Positions 41,266 to 52,889 of a stretch of DNA of 64,000 nucleotides are shown piece after piece. The notes under the pieces are model-generated. The model was not told where the DNA came from and did no database searches. It saw only the letters and a list, made by a program, of their open reading frames with translations. How positions within the stretch are numbered: position 1 is the first letter of the stretch; each line of letters starts with the position of its first letter. Source of the DNA: Solimonas flava DSM 18980 (lineage in GTDB: Bacteria > Pseudomonadota > Gammaproteobacteria > Nevskiales > Nevskiaceae); NCBI RefSeq assembly GCF_000426685.1, contig NZ_AUFV01000012.1, forward strand, positions 1 through 64,000, written 5' to 3'. The position numbers were made by a program, and so were the translations under genes.

Positions 41266-44200
41266 TTCTTCTTCGCTCCCTTCTGCTCGGTGGCGCGCAG
41301 CGTGCGCGCATCAAGCTTCTCCACCTTCGGGTTGTCCCAGCTGCCGGTCACGTGATAGCTGAGCTGCGTGACCTGATCGAGCGGCTTGTCGAGCACCTGC
41401 TGCGCCAGCAGCACGATCGCACCGAGCGCGGGACCGCCGAGCAGCGCGGCGCCGAGCGTGACGCCGGACGAAATGCCGGCCGGATAGACGGTGACGCGCT
41501 GGTCGTAGTCGCGCGCCGCCAGGCCGATGCGGCCGTGCAGGTCCATGCGCAGCGACGGGCCGCGCACGGTCAGATCGTCGGTCACTGCCGCGCCGTTGCC
41601 GAGATCGAAGTGGCCGTCGACGCGATCGAAGGCGAGCGCGTCCTCGGTGACATCGCTGAAATTCAGCGTCAGGCGTCGCGGCAGCGCATAGAAATTCAGC
41701 AGGCCGAGCACGCGGCTGGCACCCGGCTTGACCGCGCGCACCTGGCCGCTCTCCGCCTCCAGCTCGACGCGGCCGGCGGCGGCCTGCCAGGCCAGCCCGG
41801 TCGGCGACGGCGTCCACTTCAGATCGCCGTCGATGCGCGTGCTGCGCGCGCTGAAGTTCGGCTCCAGATCGAAGGCCTTGAGCACCGCCTCGACATCGCT
41901 CGACGTCATCTTCGAGCGCAGCTCGGCGGCGGAGCGTCCGCCGCTGCGCGTCCACTGCCCGGCGGCGTCGAGCGTGACGATGCCGCCGCCGGCCTTGAGC
42001 CGCTCGAGGCGCTGGCCGCCGGCGATGCGCGCAGTCTTCAGCTCGAAGCGGCCGAGGTCGGCGCCGGCGCCGCTGAGGTCCTCGCAGATCACGTCCAGCT
42101 CCGGCCAGCGGCCGGGTTCGATCGGCGGCTCATCGGCGGCGGCGTCTGCCGGCGCCGGCGCGATACCTTCGACGCCCGTCTTTTCGGCGGCTTTCTCGGC
42201 CGCCTTCTCCGCCTCGGCTTCGGCCGGCGGCGTCTGCGGCGTCAGCGCCAGATGCTCCAGCCGCGCGATCAGCCGGCCCGGCGCCGGTCCGGCGTACTCG
42301 ACGACGCCCTGCGCGCCGTCGCCGCTGAGGTTGGCGCGCCAGCCGTTCTGCAGCGGCACCCAGCGCAGATGCGTCGGCCCGCTGAGCTGGTGCTGCCAGC
42401 GCACGTGGGCGAGATCGAGGTCGATCAGATCGACGCGCGCGCTGCCGCCCGTCGGCGCCTGCGTCGCGCCCGCGACGGCGGCAGCGCCGGGCACGGCGAG
42501 CGGCGCCGCGACGGCCGGCGGCGGCGCACTGTCGCCGGCCAGCAGGGCGATCCAGGCGGCGAGATCGGCGGTGCCGGCGCGCCCGTCGACGACGTAGCGG
42601 CCCTTGGCCGCCTTCGGCGCGGCGCCGCCGAAACGCAGCGCCATGCCGTCGAGGTGCGGGCTGCGGCCGCCGTCGTCGCCGAACGCCAGGTCGCCGCCCA
42701 GGCGCTGTCCGTAACCGATGCCGATGCGCAGCGGCGCCTCGGCGTCGCCGCCGATGCGCACGCTCAGCGGCAGTGCCGCGTCGGCCGGCTTGGCCAGCGG
42801 TTCGGGCAGCGTCACCTCGGTGCCGCGCAGATCGCTGCTCAGCAGCAGCGCGGTGTCGTGCTCCTGGATCGGCAGTTCGGCGTGCCAGGCGCTCTGGCCG
42901 TGCAGCCCGCCACGGATCAGCGCCGGGATGAACTGGCTGGCGCCGATGCCGTCGTCGTTCGGTGCGAACGGGAAATCGGCCATCACCACGCCGTGCGTGC
43001 CGGCGCGCGGCACGATGCGCACGGCCAACGGCAGATCCTCGAAGCGGCCGGCCAGCCCTTCACCGCTGACGCCGTGGTCGTCGAACTGCACCGTGCCGCG
43101 AATGCCGCTGATCGGCTGGTCGAGCTTGGTGTAGAACATCTGCACGTTGTCGAGCGCGACGCTGCCGCTGACGCGGGTCGATTTGATGTCGTGCAGCGGC
43201 AGGTCGAGCTTGACTGCGACGCTGGCATTGCCGGCCGCGCGCGTCTGGTCGAGCAGACCCGACAGCCGTGCGTGCAGCGGCGAAGCGCGCAGGAAATCGT
43301 AGAAGCGCGCGATCTCGCCGCTGGTCGCGGCGTCGACGGTCAGCAGCGACGTGGCGAAGTCGTCGAAGCGGGCGACGGCGCGGTCGATCTTGTTGCCGTT
43401 GAGTTTCGCCGAGATCGCGTTGATCGCCAGGCCGGCGCCGGTGAACGTCAGGCGCGCGGCGACGTCGTCGAGCTGCGGCCAGTCCGGCGCGAACTTGAGG
43501 TCGACGCCGGCGGTGTCGAGGTTGAGCTTCCAGACCCCGGTCGGATGCGAGGCGTACGGAAAGTCGGCGAGCGGACCGCGGATCAGCAGATCGCCGCGCG
43601 TCGCGCGGCCGCGCAGCAGGCTGTCGCGCAGCCAGTCGCGCAGATGCTGCGACCAGTGCGTCGGCATGTACGGCTTGAGACGGTTGACGTCCGGTGCGCT
43701 GAAGCGTGCCTGCAGGTCGAGCAGCGGCGAACCGCCGGCCTGCGGCAGCTGCAGCTCGAAGCGGCCGCTGCCCTCGCTGCCGGCGAGCTGCCAGGCGAAC
43801 GCCGGCGCGCCGAGCTTCCAGCCGTCGGCGGCGCGCGCCCACTGCAGCTGCGCGTCAAGCGACTCGAAGCGCAGCGGCTCGGTCAGCGTCGACGGCAGCA
43901 GCAGATCGAGCGGCACGCGGCCGAGACGCAGCTGGCCGCCGTTCTCGTTCGCCGACAGGTCGCCGGACAGCCCCGAGAAGCCGACGTGCGCGTCCGGCGC
44001 CAGCGCCAGACCGTCGAGCCGCGCGGTCGCCGAGTAGCGCGGCGGCGCATCGCTGCCGCGACGCAGGCGCAGCACCAGATTGCGCAAGGTGCCCGACAGC
44101 CGCGCGGCCTGCGCGACCGCCGGCGGCGTATCGCGCCAGATGCTGGTCCACGGCATCAGGCGGCCGAGCTGCAGCTCGTCGGCGTCGACGTCGAGCTCGT

Positions 44201-45212
44201 CGCCCTGCGCGTCGTGCGCCCAGCGCAGGCTGCCGTGCGCGAGGCGCTGATCGTCGAAGCGCAGCTCGCGCAGGTCGGCGATCCAGCCGCGCGCCTCGCT
44301 GCGCACCGCGGCGCGCAGCCGCGCCTTGCGCGCGCCGCTCGACTTGCCGCCGCGCGCGACCACCAGCGGCCCGGAATCGACGGCGAGGTCGGCGTGCGCA
44401 ACGCGGCCGTCCTCGAGATGGCCATCGATCGTCGCGTTGAGATTCTCGGCGCCGATCTGCACGCCGGGCTGCAGCAGACCCTCGAGCCAGCCCTGCGGGC
44501 GCAGGCGCGCGAGGTCGAGCTCGAAGTCGCCGCGCCAGCGCGCCGGCTCGGCGATCACGCCTTCGATCTCGGCCGACAGCTCGACGCTGTCGCCGTGCGT
44601 GACCGGCAGCTGCAGGCGGCCGTCGACATCGAAGCCGGCATCGGTCTGGTCGATCTCCATGCGCGCGACGCGCACCTGCTTGTCGAGCGCGCCGAAGCGC
44701 GGGCCGCTGAAGACCAGCGTGCAGTTCTGCAGCACCACATGGCGGAAGCGCACGAGATCGCGCGACCAGTTGTCGCGGCTCTGCGGCGGCAGCTGTGCGG
44801 CGCCGGACGTGAAGCCGGCGATCGTCCAGCGGCCGTCCTCGTCGACCTCGATCACCACCGTCAGGCCGGACATCTCCAGGCGGTCCGGGAACAGGTTGCC
44901 GGTGACCAGGCGCGGCACGCTGAAGCCGAGGCTCAGGCGATCCAGCGTCAGGCTCTCGTCGCCGTCGTCGCTGAACAGCGTGATGTCGGCGAGATCGAGG
45001 CGCGGCTCGATGCCGCGCCAGCCGAGATTGATGCCGCCGATCTGCACCGGACGATTGGCGACGTGCGTGATCCACGCCGACAGATCGGCGCGATAGCTGG
45101 GCAGCGCCAGCACGGCGAGCTGGAACAGGCCGCTGATGACCGCGCCGACGATGACCAGGGCGGCCAGCAGCGTGATCGCCCAGGTCCACCAGCGGCGTTT
45201 GACGCGTTCCAT
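41262..45212 (-). CDS. yhdP: AsmA-like envelope protein YhdP
   Basis: 1316 residues, the size of E. coli YhdP (about 1266). One N-terminal membrane helix (WAITLLAALVIVGAVISGLFQLAVLAL) anchors a very long periplasmic beta-taco structure (DUF3971 plus AsmA-like C-terminus). Recognisable landmarks are FRHVVLQNCTLVF, DWLRDSLLRGRATRGDLLIRGPLADFPY and a C-terminus with LLNFYALPRRLTLNFSDVTEDALAFDRVDG and AALLGGPALGAIVLLAQQVLDKPLDQVTQLSYHVTGSWDNPKVEKL. YhdP moves phospholipids between inner and outer membranes together with TamB and YdbH. A disordered Ala/Glu-rich stretch is near residue 1010. Confidence 0.93.
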   Translation of the reverse strand: MERVKRRWWTWAITLLAALVIVGAVISGLFQLAVLALPSYRADLSAWITHVANRPVQIGGINLGWRGIEPRLDLADITLFSDDGDESLTLDRLSLGFSVPRLVTGNLFPDRLEMSGLTVVIEVDEDGRWTIAGFTSGAAQLPPQSRDNWSRDLVRFRHVVLQNCTLVFSGPRFGALDKQVRVARMEIDQTDAGFDVDGRLQLPVTHGDSVELSAEIEGVIAEPARWRGDFELDLARLRPQGWLEGLLQPGVQIGAENLNATIDGHLEDGRVAHADLAVDSGPLVVARGGKSSGARKARLRAAVRSEARGWIADLRELRFDDQRLAHGSLRWAHDAQGDELDVDADELQLGRLMPWTSIWRDTPPAVAQAARLSGTLRNLVLRLRRGSDAPPRYSATARLDGLALAPDAHVGFSGLSGDLSANENGGQLRLGRVPLDLLLPSTLTEPLRFESLDAQLQWARAADGWKLGAPAFAWQLAGSEGSGRFELQLPQAGGSPLLDLQARFSAPDVNRLKPYMPTHWSQHLRDWLRDSLLRGRATRGDLLIRGPLADFPYASHPTGVWKLNLDTAGVDLKFAPDWPQLDDVAARLTFTGAGLAINAISAKLNGNKIDRAVARFDDFATSLLTVDAATSGEIARFYDFLRASPLHARLSGLLDQTRAAGNASVAVKLDLPLHDIKSTRVSGSVALDNVQMFYTKLDQPISGIRGTVQFDDHGVSGEGLAGRFEDLPLAVRIVPRAGTHGVVMADFPFAPNDDGIGASQFIPALIRGGLHGQSAWHAELPIQEHDTALLLSSDLRGTEVTLPEPLAKPADAALPLSVRIGGDAEAPLRIGIGYGQRLGGDLAFGDDGGRSPHLDGMALRFGGAAPKAAKGRYVVDGRAGTADLAAWIALLAGDSAPPPAVAAPLAVPGAAAVAGATQAPTGGSARVDLIDLDLAHVRWQHQLSGPTHLRWVPLQNGWRANLSGDGAQGVVEYAGPAPGRLIARLEHLALTPQTPPAEAEAEKAAEKAAEKTGVEGIAPAPADAAADEPPIEPGRWPELDVICEDLSGAGADLGRFELKTARIAGGQRLERLKAGGGIVTLDAAGQWTRSGGRSAAELRSKMTSSDVEAVLKAFDLEPNFSARSTRIDGDLKWTPSPTGLAWQAAAGRVELEAESGQVRAVKPGASRVLGLLNFYALPRRLTLNFSDVTEDALAFDRVDGHFDLGNGAAVTDDLTVRGPSLRMDLHGRIGLAARDYDQRVTVYPAGISSGVTLGAALLGGPALGAIVLLAQQVLDKPLDQVTQLSYHVTGSWDNPKVEKLDARTLRATEQKGAKKK

Positions 45213-45349
45213 GCTCTCAGGGTACGGGAGGGTGCAGCGGGATGCCGCTATTGTCGCGTGCCGCGCCCGCCGGGGCCACTGCGCCGGCTGAACGCCACCT
45301 GAGCCAGATCACGCTTGGCAGGCGCCGCGCGCCAGGGTGCCGGCCGCCA

Positions 45350-46803
<1,454 letters not shown>

Positions 46804-46807
<4 letters not shown>

Positions 46808-47400
46808 GGATGGGCGGGAAAGGACAAAGGTCGGATAGCGAATTGTTCCAGAAGCGCGGCCGTCTCGTAGAGCGGCAGGCCGACGACGCCGCTGTACGAG
46901 CCGCGGATCTCGCGCACGAACAGCGCGCCGAGACCCTGGATGCCGTAGGCGCCGGCCTTGTCGGCGGGCTCGCCGCTGGCCCAGTAGGCCTCGGCCTGTG
47001 CCGCCGCGATCGGCCCGAACGCGACCTGCGTCACCGACAGCGCGAGCGCCTCGCGCGTGCCGTCAACCAGCGCGACCGCCGAGTAGACCTCGTGCACGCG
47101 ATCCGCCAGCGCGGCGAGCATCGCCAGCGCCTCGTCGCGCCCGCGCGGCTTGCCGAGGATGCGGCCGTCGAGCACCACGTCGGTATCGGCGCCGAGCGCG
47201 GGCAGGCGGCGATCCGAAGCCTGCCAGCCGGCGCGCGCCTTCTCCAGCGCGATGCGCCGCGCGTAGTCCGCCGCCGTCTCGCCGGCGCGCGCGCCCTCGG
47301 CGACGTCGGCCGGCGCGACGACGAAGCGCAGGCCGATCTGGCGCAGCAGTTCGGCGCGGCGCGGCGATTGCGAGGCGAGCAGCAGCTGAGGCGCGGACAC
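46804..47400 (-). CDS. maf: Maf-family nucleotide pyrophosphatase (dTTP/UTP type)
   Basis: 198 residues. Hydrolyses non-canonical or modified nucleoside triphosphates such as dTTP/UTP. LLLASQSPRRAELLRQIGL is the Maf signature with the phosphate-binding SxRR; GADTDVVLDGRILGKPRGRDEA contains the catalytic Asp and Lys; DKAGAYGIQGLGALFVREIRGSYSGVVGLPLYE matches the YhdE group rather than YceF. The start is GTG at 47400; a longer in-frame start at 47577 adds 59 residues of low-complexity sequence and runs past the divergent gene's start. First gene of the maf-rng-yhdP unit. Confidence 0.94.
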
Positions 47401-47543
47401 GACGCGTGGACTCCGGAAACAAGGACGGGATGCGGCCAGCGTAGCCGAACTCGGCAGCCGGCCACAGCGCCACCCGGACGAGATCGGCGGCCCGGCGCGA
47501 GCGGCGCTGGCCGCGACGGCCAGCGCTGCTCTACGCTGCGCCC

Positions 47544-48590
<1,047 letters not shown>

Positions 48591-48693
48591 TCGCGCTCAA
48601 GGCAGCGCAGCCCGCTTGCGCTACCGTCGCCGGCAGCCCGTCGCCGGTGCCGGCGCCACCAGAACATCCGACAACCCATCAGAGGAGAACCCC

Positions 48694-49455
48694 ATGTCGA
48701 ATTCCGTCTCCGTCCGCGCCCAGGTTTCCGAAGCCGAATGGCAGGCGCGCGTCGATCTCGCCGCCGCGTATCGCCTCGTCGCGCACTTCGGCTGGGACGA
48801 TCTGGTCTTCACGCACATCTCGGCGCGCGTGCCGGGCGAGGAGGGCCACTTCCTGATCAATCCCTACGGCTGGCTGTTCGACGAGATCACCGCGTCGAGC
48901 CTGGTCAAGATCGACCTCGCCGGGCGCAAGGTCATGGACTCGCCGCATCCGGTCAATCCGGCCGGCTTCACGATTCACAGCGCGATCCACGCCGCGCGGC
49001 CGGACGCGCACTGCGTCATGCACGCGCATTCGCTGAACGGCGTCGCCGTCTCGGCGCAGAAGAACGGCGTGCTGCCGATTTCGCAGCAGGCGACGATCGT
49101 GCTCGCCTCGCTCGCCTATCACGACTACGAAGGCATCGCCCTGCGCGACGACGAGAAGCCGCGCCTGGTCGCCGACTTCGGCGACAGGATCTTCCTGATG
49201 CTGCGCAACCACGGCCTGCTGACGGTCGGCGCGACGCCGGCCGACGCGTTCCTGGCGATGTACGTGTTCGAGGCCGCCTGCATGATCCAGGTCCGCGCGC
49301 TGGCCGGCGGCGGCGAGCTGGTCAACGTCCATCCGCAGATCATCGCCGGCGTGCAGGCTGCCGCCGCGGCGGTGACCAAGGGCCTCGGCGGCGCGCTCGC
49401 CTGGCCGGGCCTGCTGCGCCGGCTCGATCGCCTCGATCCCTCGTTCCGCGATTAG
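48694..49455 (+). CDS. Class II aldolase/adducin family protein
   Basis: 253 residues. The zinc ligands are His in CVMHAHSLNGVAVS and in LMLRNHGLLTVGATPADAF, with THISARVPGEEGHFLINPYGWLFDEITASSLVKIDL as the phosphate/substrate-binding part. This longer form, close to alpha-adducin head domains, is common in bacteria; the aldol substrate is unknown. ATG at 48694 has AGAGGAG nine bases upstream and is preferred over an upstream in-frame ATG (48616). Its stop overlaps the stop of the convergent DMT gene. Confidence 0.9.
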   Translation: MSNSVSVRAQVSEAEWQARVDLAAAYRLVAHFGWDDLVFTHISARVPGEEGHFLINPYGWLFDEITASSLVKIDLAGRKVMDSPHPVNPAGFTIHSAIHAARPDAHCVMHAHSLNGVAVSAQKNGVLPISQQATIVLASLAYHDYEGIALRDDEKPRLVADFGDRIFLMLRNHGLLTVGATPADAFLAMYVFEAACMIQVRALAGGGELVNVHPQIIAGVQAAAAAVTKGLGGALAWPGLLRRLDRLDPSFRD

Positions 49456-50351
49456 GTTTCGACCGCTGCCGCCGGCGCGGGCCGCGCGCCGTGGCGGCGC
49501 GCCGCGGCCACACACAGCGCGACGGCGACGGCCACGCCGATCATCGCCGGCTCGACCGTCTCGCCGAGCAGCAGGCCGGCGAGCAGCAGCCCGAACAGCG
49601 GCTGCAGCAGCTGCAGCTGGCCGACCGCGGCGATGCCGCCCTGGGCGAGGCCGCGGTACCAGAACACGAAGCCGAGCAGCATGCTGAACAGCGAGACGTA
49701 GGCCAGTGCCGCCCACGCCGCGGCGGCCGGCGGCGGCGTGGCCGGTCGCGTCCGCCAGGCGAGCGGCAGCATCAGCGGCAGTGCCAGCAGCAAGGCCCAG
49801 CAGATCGTCTGCCAGCCGCCGAGCCGGCGCGACAGCCGCGCGCCTTCGGCGTAGCCGAATCCGCAGACCGCGATCGCCGCCAGCATCCAGGCGTCGCCGA
49901 CGCCGAAACCCGTCGCGGCCGTCTCGCGCCGCAGCGCGTAGCCGAGCACCAGCGCGCTGCCGAGCAGCGCGAACAGCCAGAACGCCGGCCGCGGCCGCTC
50001 GCCGCCGCGCAGCACGGCGAAGCCCGCCGTCGCCAGCGGCAGCAGGCCGACGAAGACCAGCGCATGCGCCGAGCTGACGCGCTGCAGCGCCAACGCACTG
50101 AACAGCGGAAAGCCGACGACGACGCCGAGCATCACCAGCGCCAGCGCCGGCAACTCGTCGCGCCGCGGCCACGGCTGCCGCAGCACGAGCAGCAAGCCGC
50201 CGGCGAGCAGGCCGGCGATCGCGGCCCGAGCCCAGGTCACGAACCATGGATCGAGCGCCGCCACCGCGACGCGCGTCGCCGGCAGCGAGCCGCTGAAGAT
50301 CAACACGCCGATCAGACCGTTGCGCCAGGCGCTGGAAGCGAGGGAAGACAT
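49452..50351 (-). CDS. EamA/DMT-family transporter
   Basis: 299 residues with ten membrane helices in two EamA repeats (about 10-135 and 155-285). Features such as RNGLIGVLIFSGSLPATRVAVAALDPWFVTWARAAIAG near the start and YRGLAQGGIAAVGQLQLLQPLFGLLLAGLLLGETV in the second repeat are typical of the metabolite/drug exporter group. Substrate unknown. ATG at 50351; a longer in-frame start at 50507 adds an Arg-rich segment without membrane features. Confidence 0.9.
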   Translation of the reverse strand: MSSLASSAWRNGLIGVLIFSGSLPATRVAVAALDPWFVTWARAAIAGLLAGGLLLVLRQPWPRRDELPALALVMLGVVVGFPLFSALALQRVSSAHALVFVGLLPLATAGFAVLRGGERPRPAFWLFALLGSALVLGYALRRETAATGFGVGDAWMLAAIAVCGFGYAEGARLSRRLGGWQTICWALLLALPLMLPLAWRTRPATPPPAAAAWAALAYVSLFSMLLGFVFWYRGLAQGGIAAVGQLQLLQPLFGLLLAGLLLGETVEPAMIGVAVAVALCVAAARRHGARPAPAAAVET

Positions 50352-50563
50352 CGCCGCATTGTGTTCGGCGCGACACGGCCGCGACAGCCACAGCGCGAGT
50401 ACAGATCGCCACGAAAATCCGCACACAGGATGAAACGGACAGTACCGCTCGCAGCGGCGCCGGACGGGCATCGGCGCACGCAGCCCCATCCGGCCGTCGG
50501 ACGGCACCGCCGCACTGCCCCGACATCAGGCTCCAAGGCGCGCGCCGCCACGATCGGCGCACC

Positions 50564-50589
50564 GGACGGGACGCCGGACGGGACGCCGG
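50564..50589. repeat. Two tandem copies of a 12-bp unit
   Basis: GGACGGGACGCC occurs twice in a row (50564-50575, 50576-50587) plus two more bases, in the 256-base gap between the DMT gene and the GFA gene. No function is apparent. Confidence 0.8.
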
Positions 50590-50607
50590 CACCGCGCCGC
50601 GGCCGGT

Positions 50608-51015
50608 TCAGTCCGGATAGCGCTCCACCGACGGAATCCGCTCCAGCTCGTGATCCCAATCGGCGCGGCTGGCGGTGAAGATGTGCGCGTCCGGAGCCAG
50701 CGCCAGCGGCGTGTCCAGGCTGCCAGCCGGCACCACCAGCAGCTCGCCGTTCATCTGCAGATCCGGCAGCGCCGAACCGCAGACCGAGCAGAAGCTGCGG
50801 CGATGCCGGGTACCCGGCAGGCCGAAGCTGCGGACGTTCTCCTGCCCCGACCGCCAGTGCAGCCGCGCGCTCGACGAGAACAGGTTGGCGGCATGCGCCG
50901 AGCCCGTGTCCTTGCGGCAGCGCACGCAGTGGCAGAGATAGAAGCGCTCGAAGTCGCCTTCCACTTCAAAGGCTACCGTACCGCATAAGCAAGACCCGCC
51001 GTACCTGTTTGTCAT
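50608..51015 (-). CDS. GFA (glutathione-dependent formaldehyde-activating) family protein
   Basis: 135 residues of the zinc-binding Gfa/CENP-V fold. Cysteine sites are GGSCLCGTVAFEV, YLCHCVRCRKDTG and RSFCSVCGSALPDL, enough for the usual two zinc ions. Most members are not proven to act on formaldehyde, so the name reflects family only. Cytoplasmic. Starts 15 bases after the stop of the AT-richer gene upstream. Confidence 0.9.
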   Translation of the reverse strand: MTNRYGGSCLCGTVAFEVEGDFERFYLCHCVRCRKDTGSAHAANLFSSSARLHWRSGQENVRSFGLPGTRHRRSFCSVCGSALPDLQMNGELLVVPAGSLDTPLALAPDAHIFTASRADWDHELERIPSVERYPD

Positions 51016-51030
51016 TTTTCGCCTCGCCGC

Positions 51031-51489
51031 TCATGCGGCGGCATCGCCACCGGCCCGACTTGGCGCTTCATGAGGGGGCCGCGCCCACAGACTCACCTTG
51101 AACGCGCGCTCGTCATCTTGAGGGGATACGCCAAGATCCCTTCTGATCTCGAAGAATAGAGCTGACATCAACTCGTTGTGGCTCTCTTGGCTTCGAGAAG
51201 CATGGCCGATCTTGATTTCGTGCAGAAATGCCTGAAGCGCACGAAGAACTGCGTGAGGCGCCACCAGATTGAGCTTATTGCAGGCACTCGCGAATGCTCG
51301 CTGCCCTTCAAGGTTCGCGTCCCCCGAAATAACTCCGCTCAGACTGGCCACGAAGTCTTTGTAGTGTTCGAGCTTCTCTTTTCTTAGTTCGGCTTCTCGC
51401 TCGCGCTGTTTGGTGAACCAGTACGTGGCACCAGCAAGAACAAGCGCTCCGGAGGCTGCTACTAGGGCGGTCACAACTTCAGCGGCCAT
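51031..51489 (-). CDS. Single-pass membrane protein of unknown function, AT-richer than its neighbours
   Basis: 152 residues. Helix VVTALVAASGALVLAGATYWF (about 5-25) then a charged coiled-coil-like segment (KQREREAELRKEKLEHYKDFVASLSGVI) and a helical domain with NLVAPHAVLRALQAFLHEIKIGHA and MSALFFEIRRDLGVSP. I do not recognise a named family, though the membrane helix plus KEKLxxYKxFxxSL pattern occurs in small hypothetical proteins near mobile elements. Codons use A/T in third positions far more than neighbours (local G+C near 50%), pointing to recent gain. The last residues (RAGGDAAA) return to host-like composition. Confidence 0.75.
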   Translation of the reverse strand: MAAEVVTALVAASGALVLAGATYWFTKQREREAELRKEKLEHYKDFVASLSGVISGDANLEGQRAFASACNKLNLVAPHAVLRALQAFLHEIKIGHASRSQESHNELMSALFFEIRRDLGVSPQDDERAFKVSLWARPPHEAPSRAGGDAAA

Positions 51490-51538
51490 TTTTGAGTTCC
51501 CGGACTACGAACGATGCTTCTAAATTAACTCCCGTGGC

Positions 51539-52795
51539 TCACCTGACCAATTCCGTCCTCGTTCGCGTGAGGCTCCACGCCAGCGCCAGCTGCGCCGGCA
51601 GCCAGAGCGCGATCCACGGCAGATTGTGCTGGGCGCCGGGGAGCAGCAGCAGCGGCGCGCTCAAGGCGGCGCCGGCGGCGATGAGCACGGCGAGCATGCG
51701 CTGCCAGCGGCGCGGCCGCCAGCCGGCGCGCGCCGACGCGATCCAGGCCGGCAGCAGCAGCAGGCACAGCGGGTTGAGCAGCAGCAGATTGCGGTTGGCC
51801 CACATGATCCAGTGCTCGGTCAGCGTCCAGCCGGCGACCAGCACGAGCCCGCCGACGGCGGCCGTGAGGCTGATCGCGAACGCGAGCAGCGCGAACGCCC
51901 AGCGCGCCGGCGCGCGGCGCCGCGCGCGGTCGAGCAGGACCAGCAGCGCACCGATGGCGAGGCCGGCGGCGAGCAGCGGCAGCAGCGCCGCCGGCGGCGC
52001 TGCCGGCTCCGGCCAGGCGTCGCTCTGCAGCAGCCAACCCTCGCGCGAGACCAGCGGATGCGTGCGGCCGTCGGCGTCGCTGAGCTGCACCTTGCGCACC
52101 GCGTCCATCAGCACCATCGGCACGAAGCTCTGCTGCCAGAGGTCGATCGGCCGGTCGGCGGCGGGCCCCATGCCGAGATCCATGCCGAGCGCGAGGACGA
52201 GGTCCGGGCCGATCAGGCGCGTCGCCTCGAAGCGGTAGCTGCGCTGCGTCGCCAGACCTTCGCTCTGGCGCTTGAGCGCGCCGCCGGTCGCGACGTCGAG
52301 CGCATCGCGCACGCGCGTCGAGCAGTTGGCGATGAAGTAGTCGTAGCGGTACTCGGCGTGCTCGGGCTCGGCGTTCCAGGCCAGGAAGGCGGCGAGTTCG
52401 CGACGCGCTTCGGGCGGCAGGTCGAGGCTCTGGAAGTAGACCCAGCGCGCTTCCTGCGCGTAGCCGTCGAGCGCCTGCGGGAAGCGCTGCACGGCGAGGC
52501 GGTACTGCATGTAGCCGCGCGCGAAGTTCAGGAAGAAATTCTTCTGCCCGAAATCGAACATGCCGTAGTTGTAGAGCAGGCCGCGGCTGCTGCCCGGCTG
52601 GCGCACGAGGATGGCGTTATGGCCGAAGCGCTCCCAGTAGATCGGGCCCGGGCCGAAGGTGATCAGCTCGATGCTCGGCGCCGTCTCGTCGACCGTCGCC
52701 GGGGCGGCGGCAGCGGCGGCGGGCGCCTGCGCGAACAGCGGCGCGGCGAGCGCCAGGCACAACAGCGCGAGACAGCGGTACACGCTCGAACGCAT
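51539..52795 (-). CDS. DUF4105 domain membrane protein
   Basis: 418 residues. Signal peptide (to about AAPLFAQA), a periplasmic DUF4105 domain (about 40-260: ELITFGPGPIYWERFGHNAILVR, LYNYGMFDFGQKNFFLNFARGYMQYRL, YDYFIANCSTRVRDALD with a conserved Asn-Cys-Ser-Thr), then about four C-terminal membrane helices. The conserved His and Cys suggest a papain-like transferase or hydrolase, perhaps an envelope acyl or amide activity, not proven. ATG at 52795 follows AAGGAA; a start 36 bases upstream lacks a signal. It takes the position lnt has after corC in E. coli. Confidence 0.85.
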   Translation of the reverse strand: MRSSVYRCLALLCLALAAPLFAQAPAAAAAAPATVDETAPSIELITFGPGPIYWERFGHNAILVRQPGSSRGLLYNYGMFDFGQKNFFLNFARGYMQYRLAVQRFPQALDGYAQEARWVYFQSLDLPPEARRELAAFLAWNAEPEHAEYRYDYFIANCSTRVRDALDVATGGALKRQSEGLATQRSYRFEATRLIGPDLVLALGMDLGMGPAADRPIDLWQQSFVPMVLMDAVRKVQLSDADGRTHPLVSREGWLLQSDAWPEPAAPPAALLPLLAAGLAIGALLVLLDRARRRAPARWAFALLAFAISLTAAVGGLVLVAGWTLTEHWIMWANRNLLLLNPLCLLLLPAWIASARAGWRPRRWQRMLAVLIAAGAALSAPLLLLPGAQHNLPWIALWLPAQLALAWSLTRTRTELVR

Positions 52796-52889
52796 GCGAC
52801 GGTTCCTTGTCGGGCACATCGAAACGGCCATGGCGGGCGCGGCGCCCGGTGTGCGCCCGCCGCGGATCGGCGGCGGGCAGCGCGCGCCT

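Noticed and set aside
41352-45302. A 1316-codon plus-strand open frame opposite yhdP
   Set aside because: The minus strand encodes YhdP with membrane anchor and conserved ends; the plus-strand translation is low-complexity.
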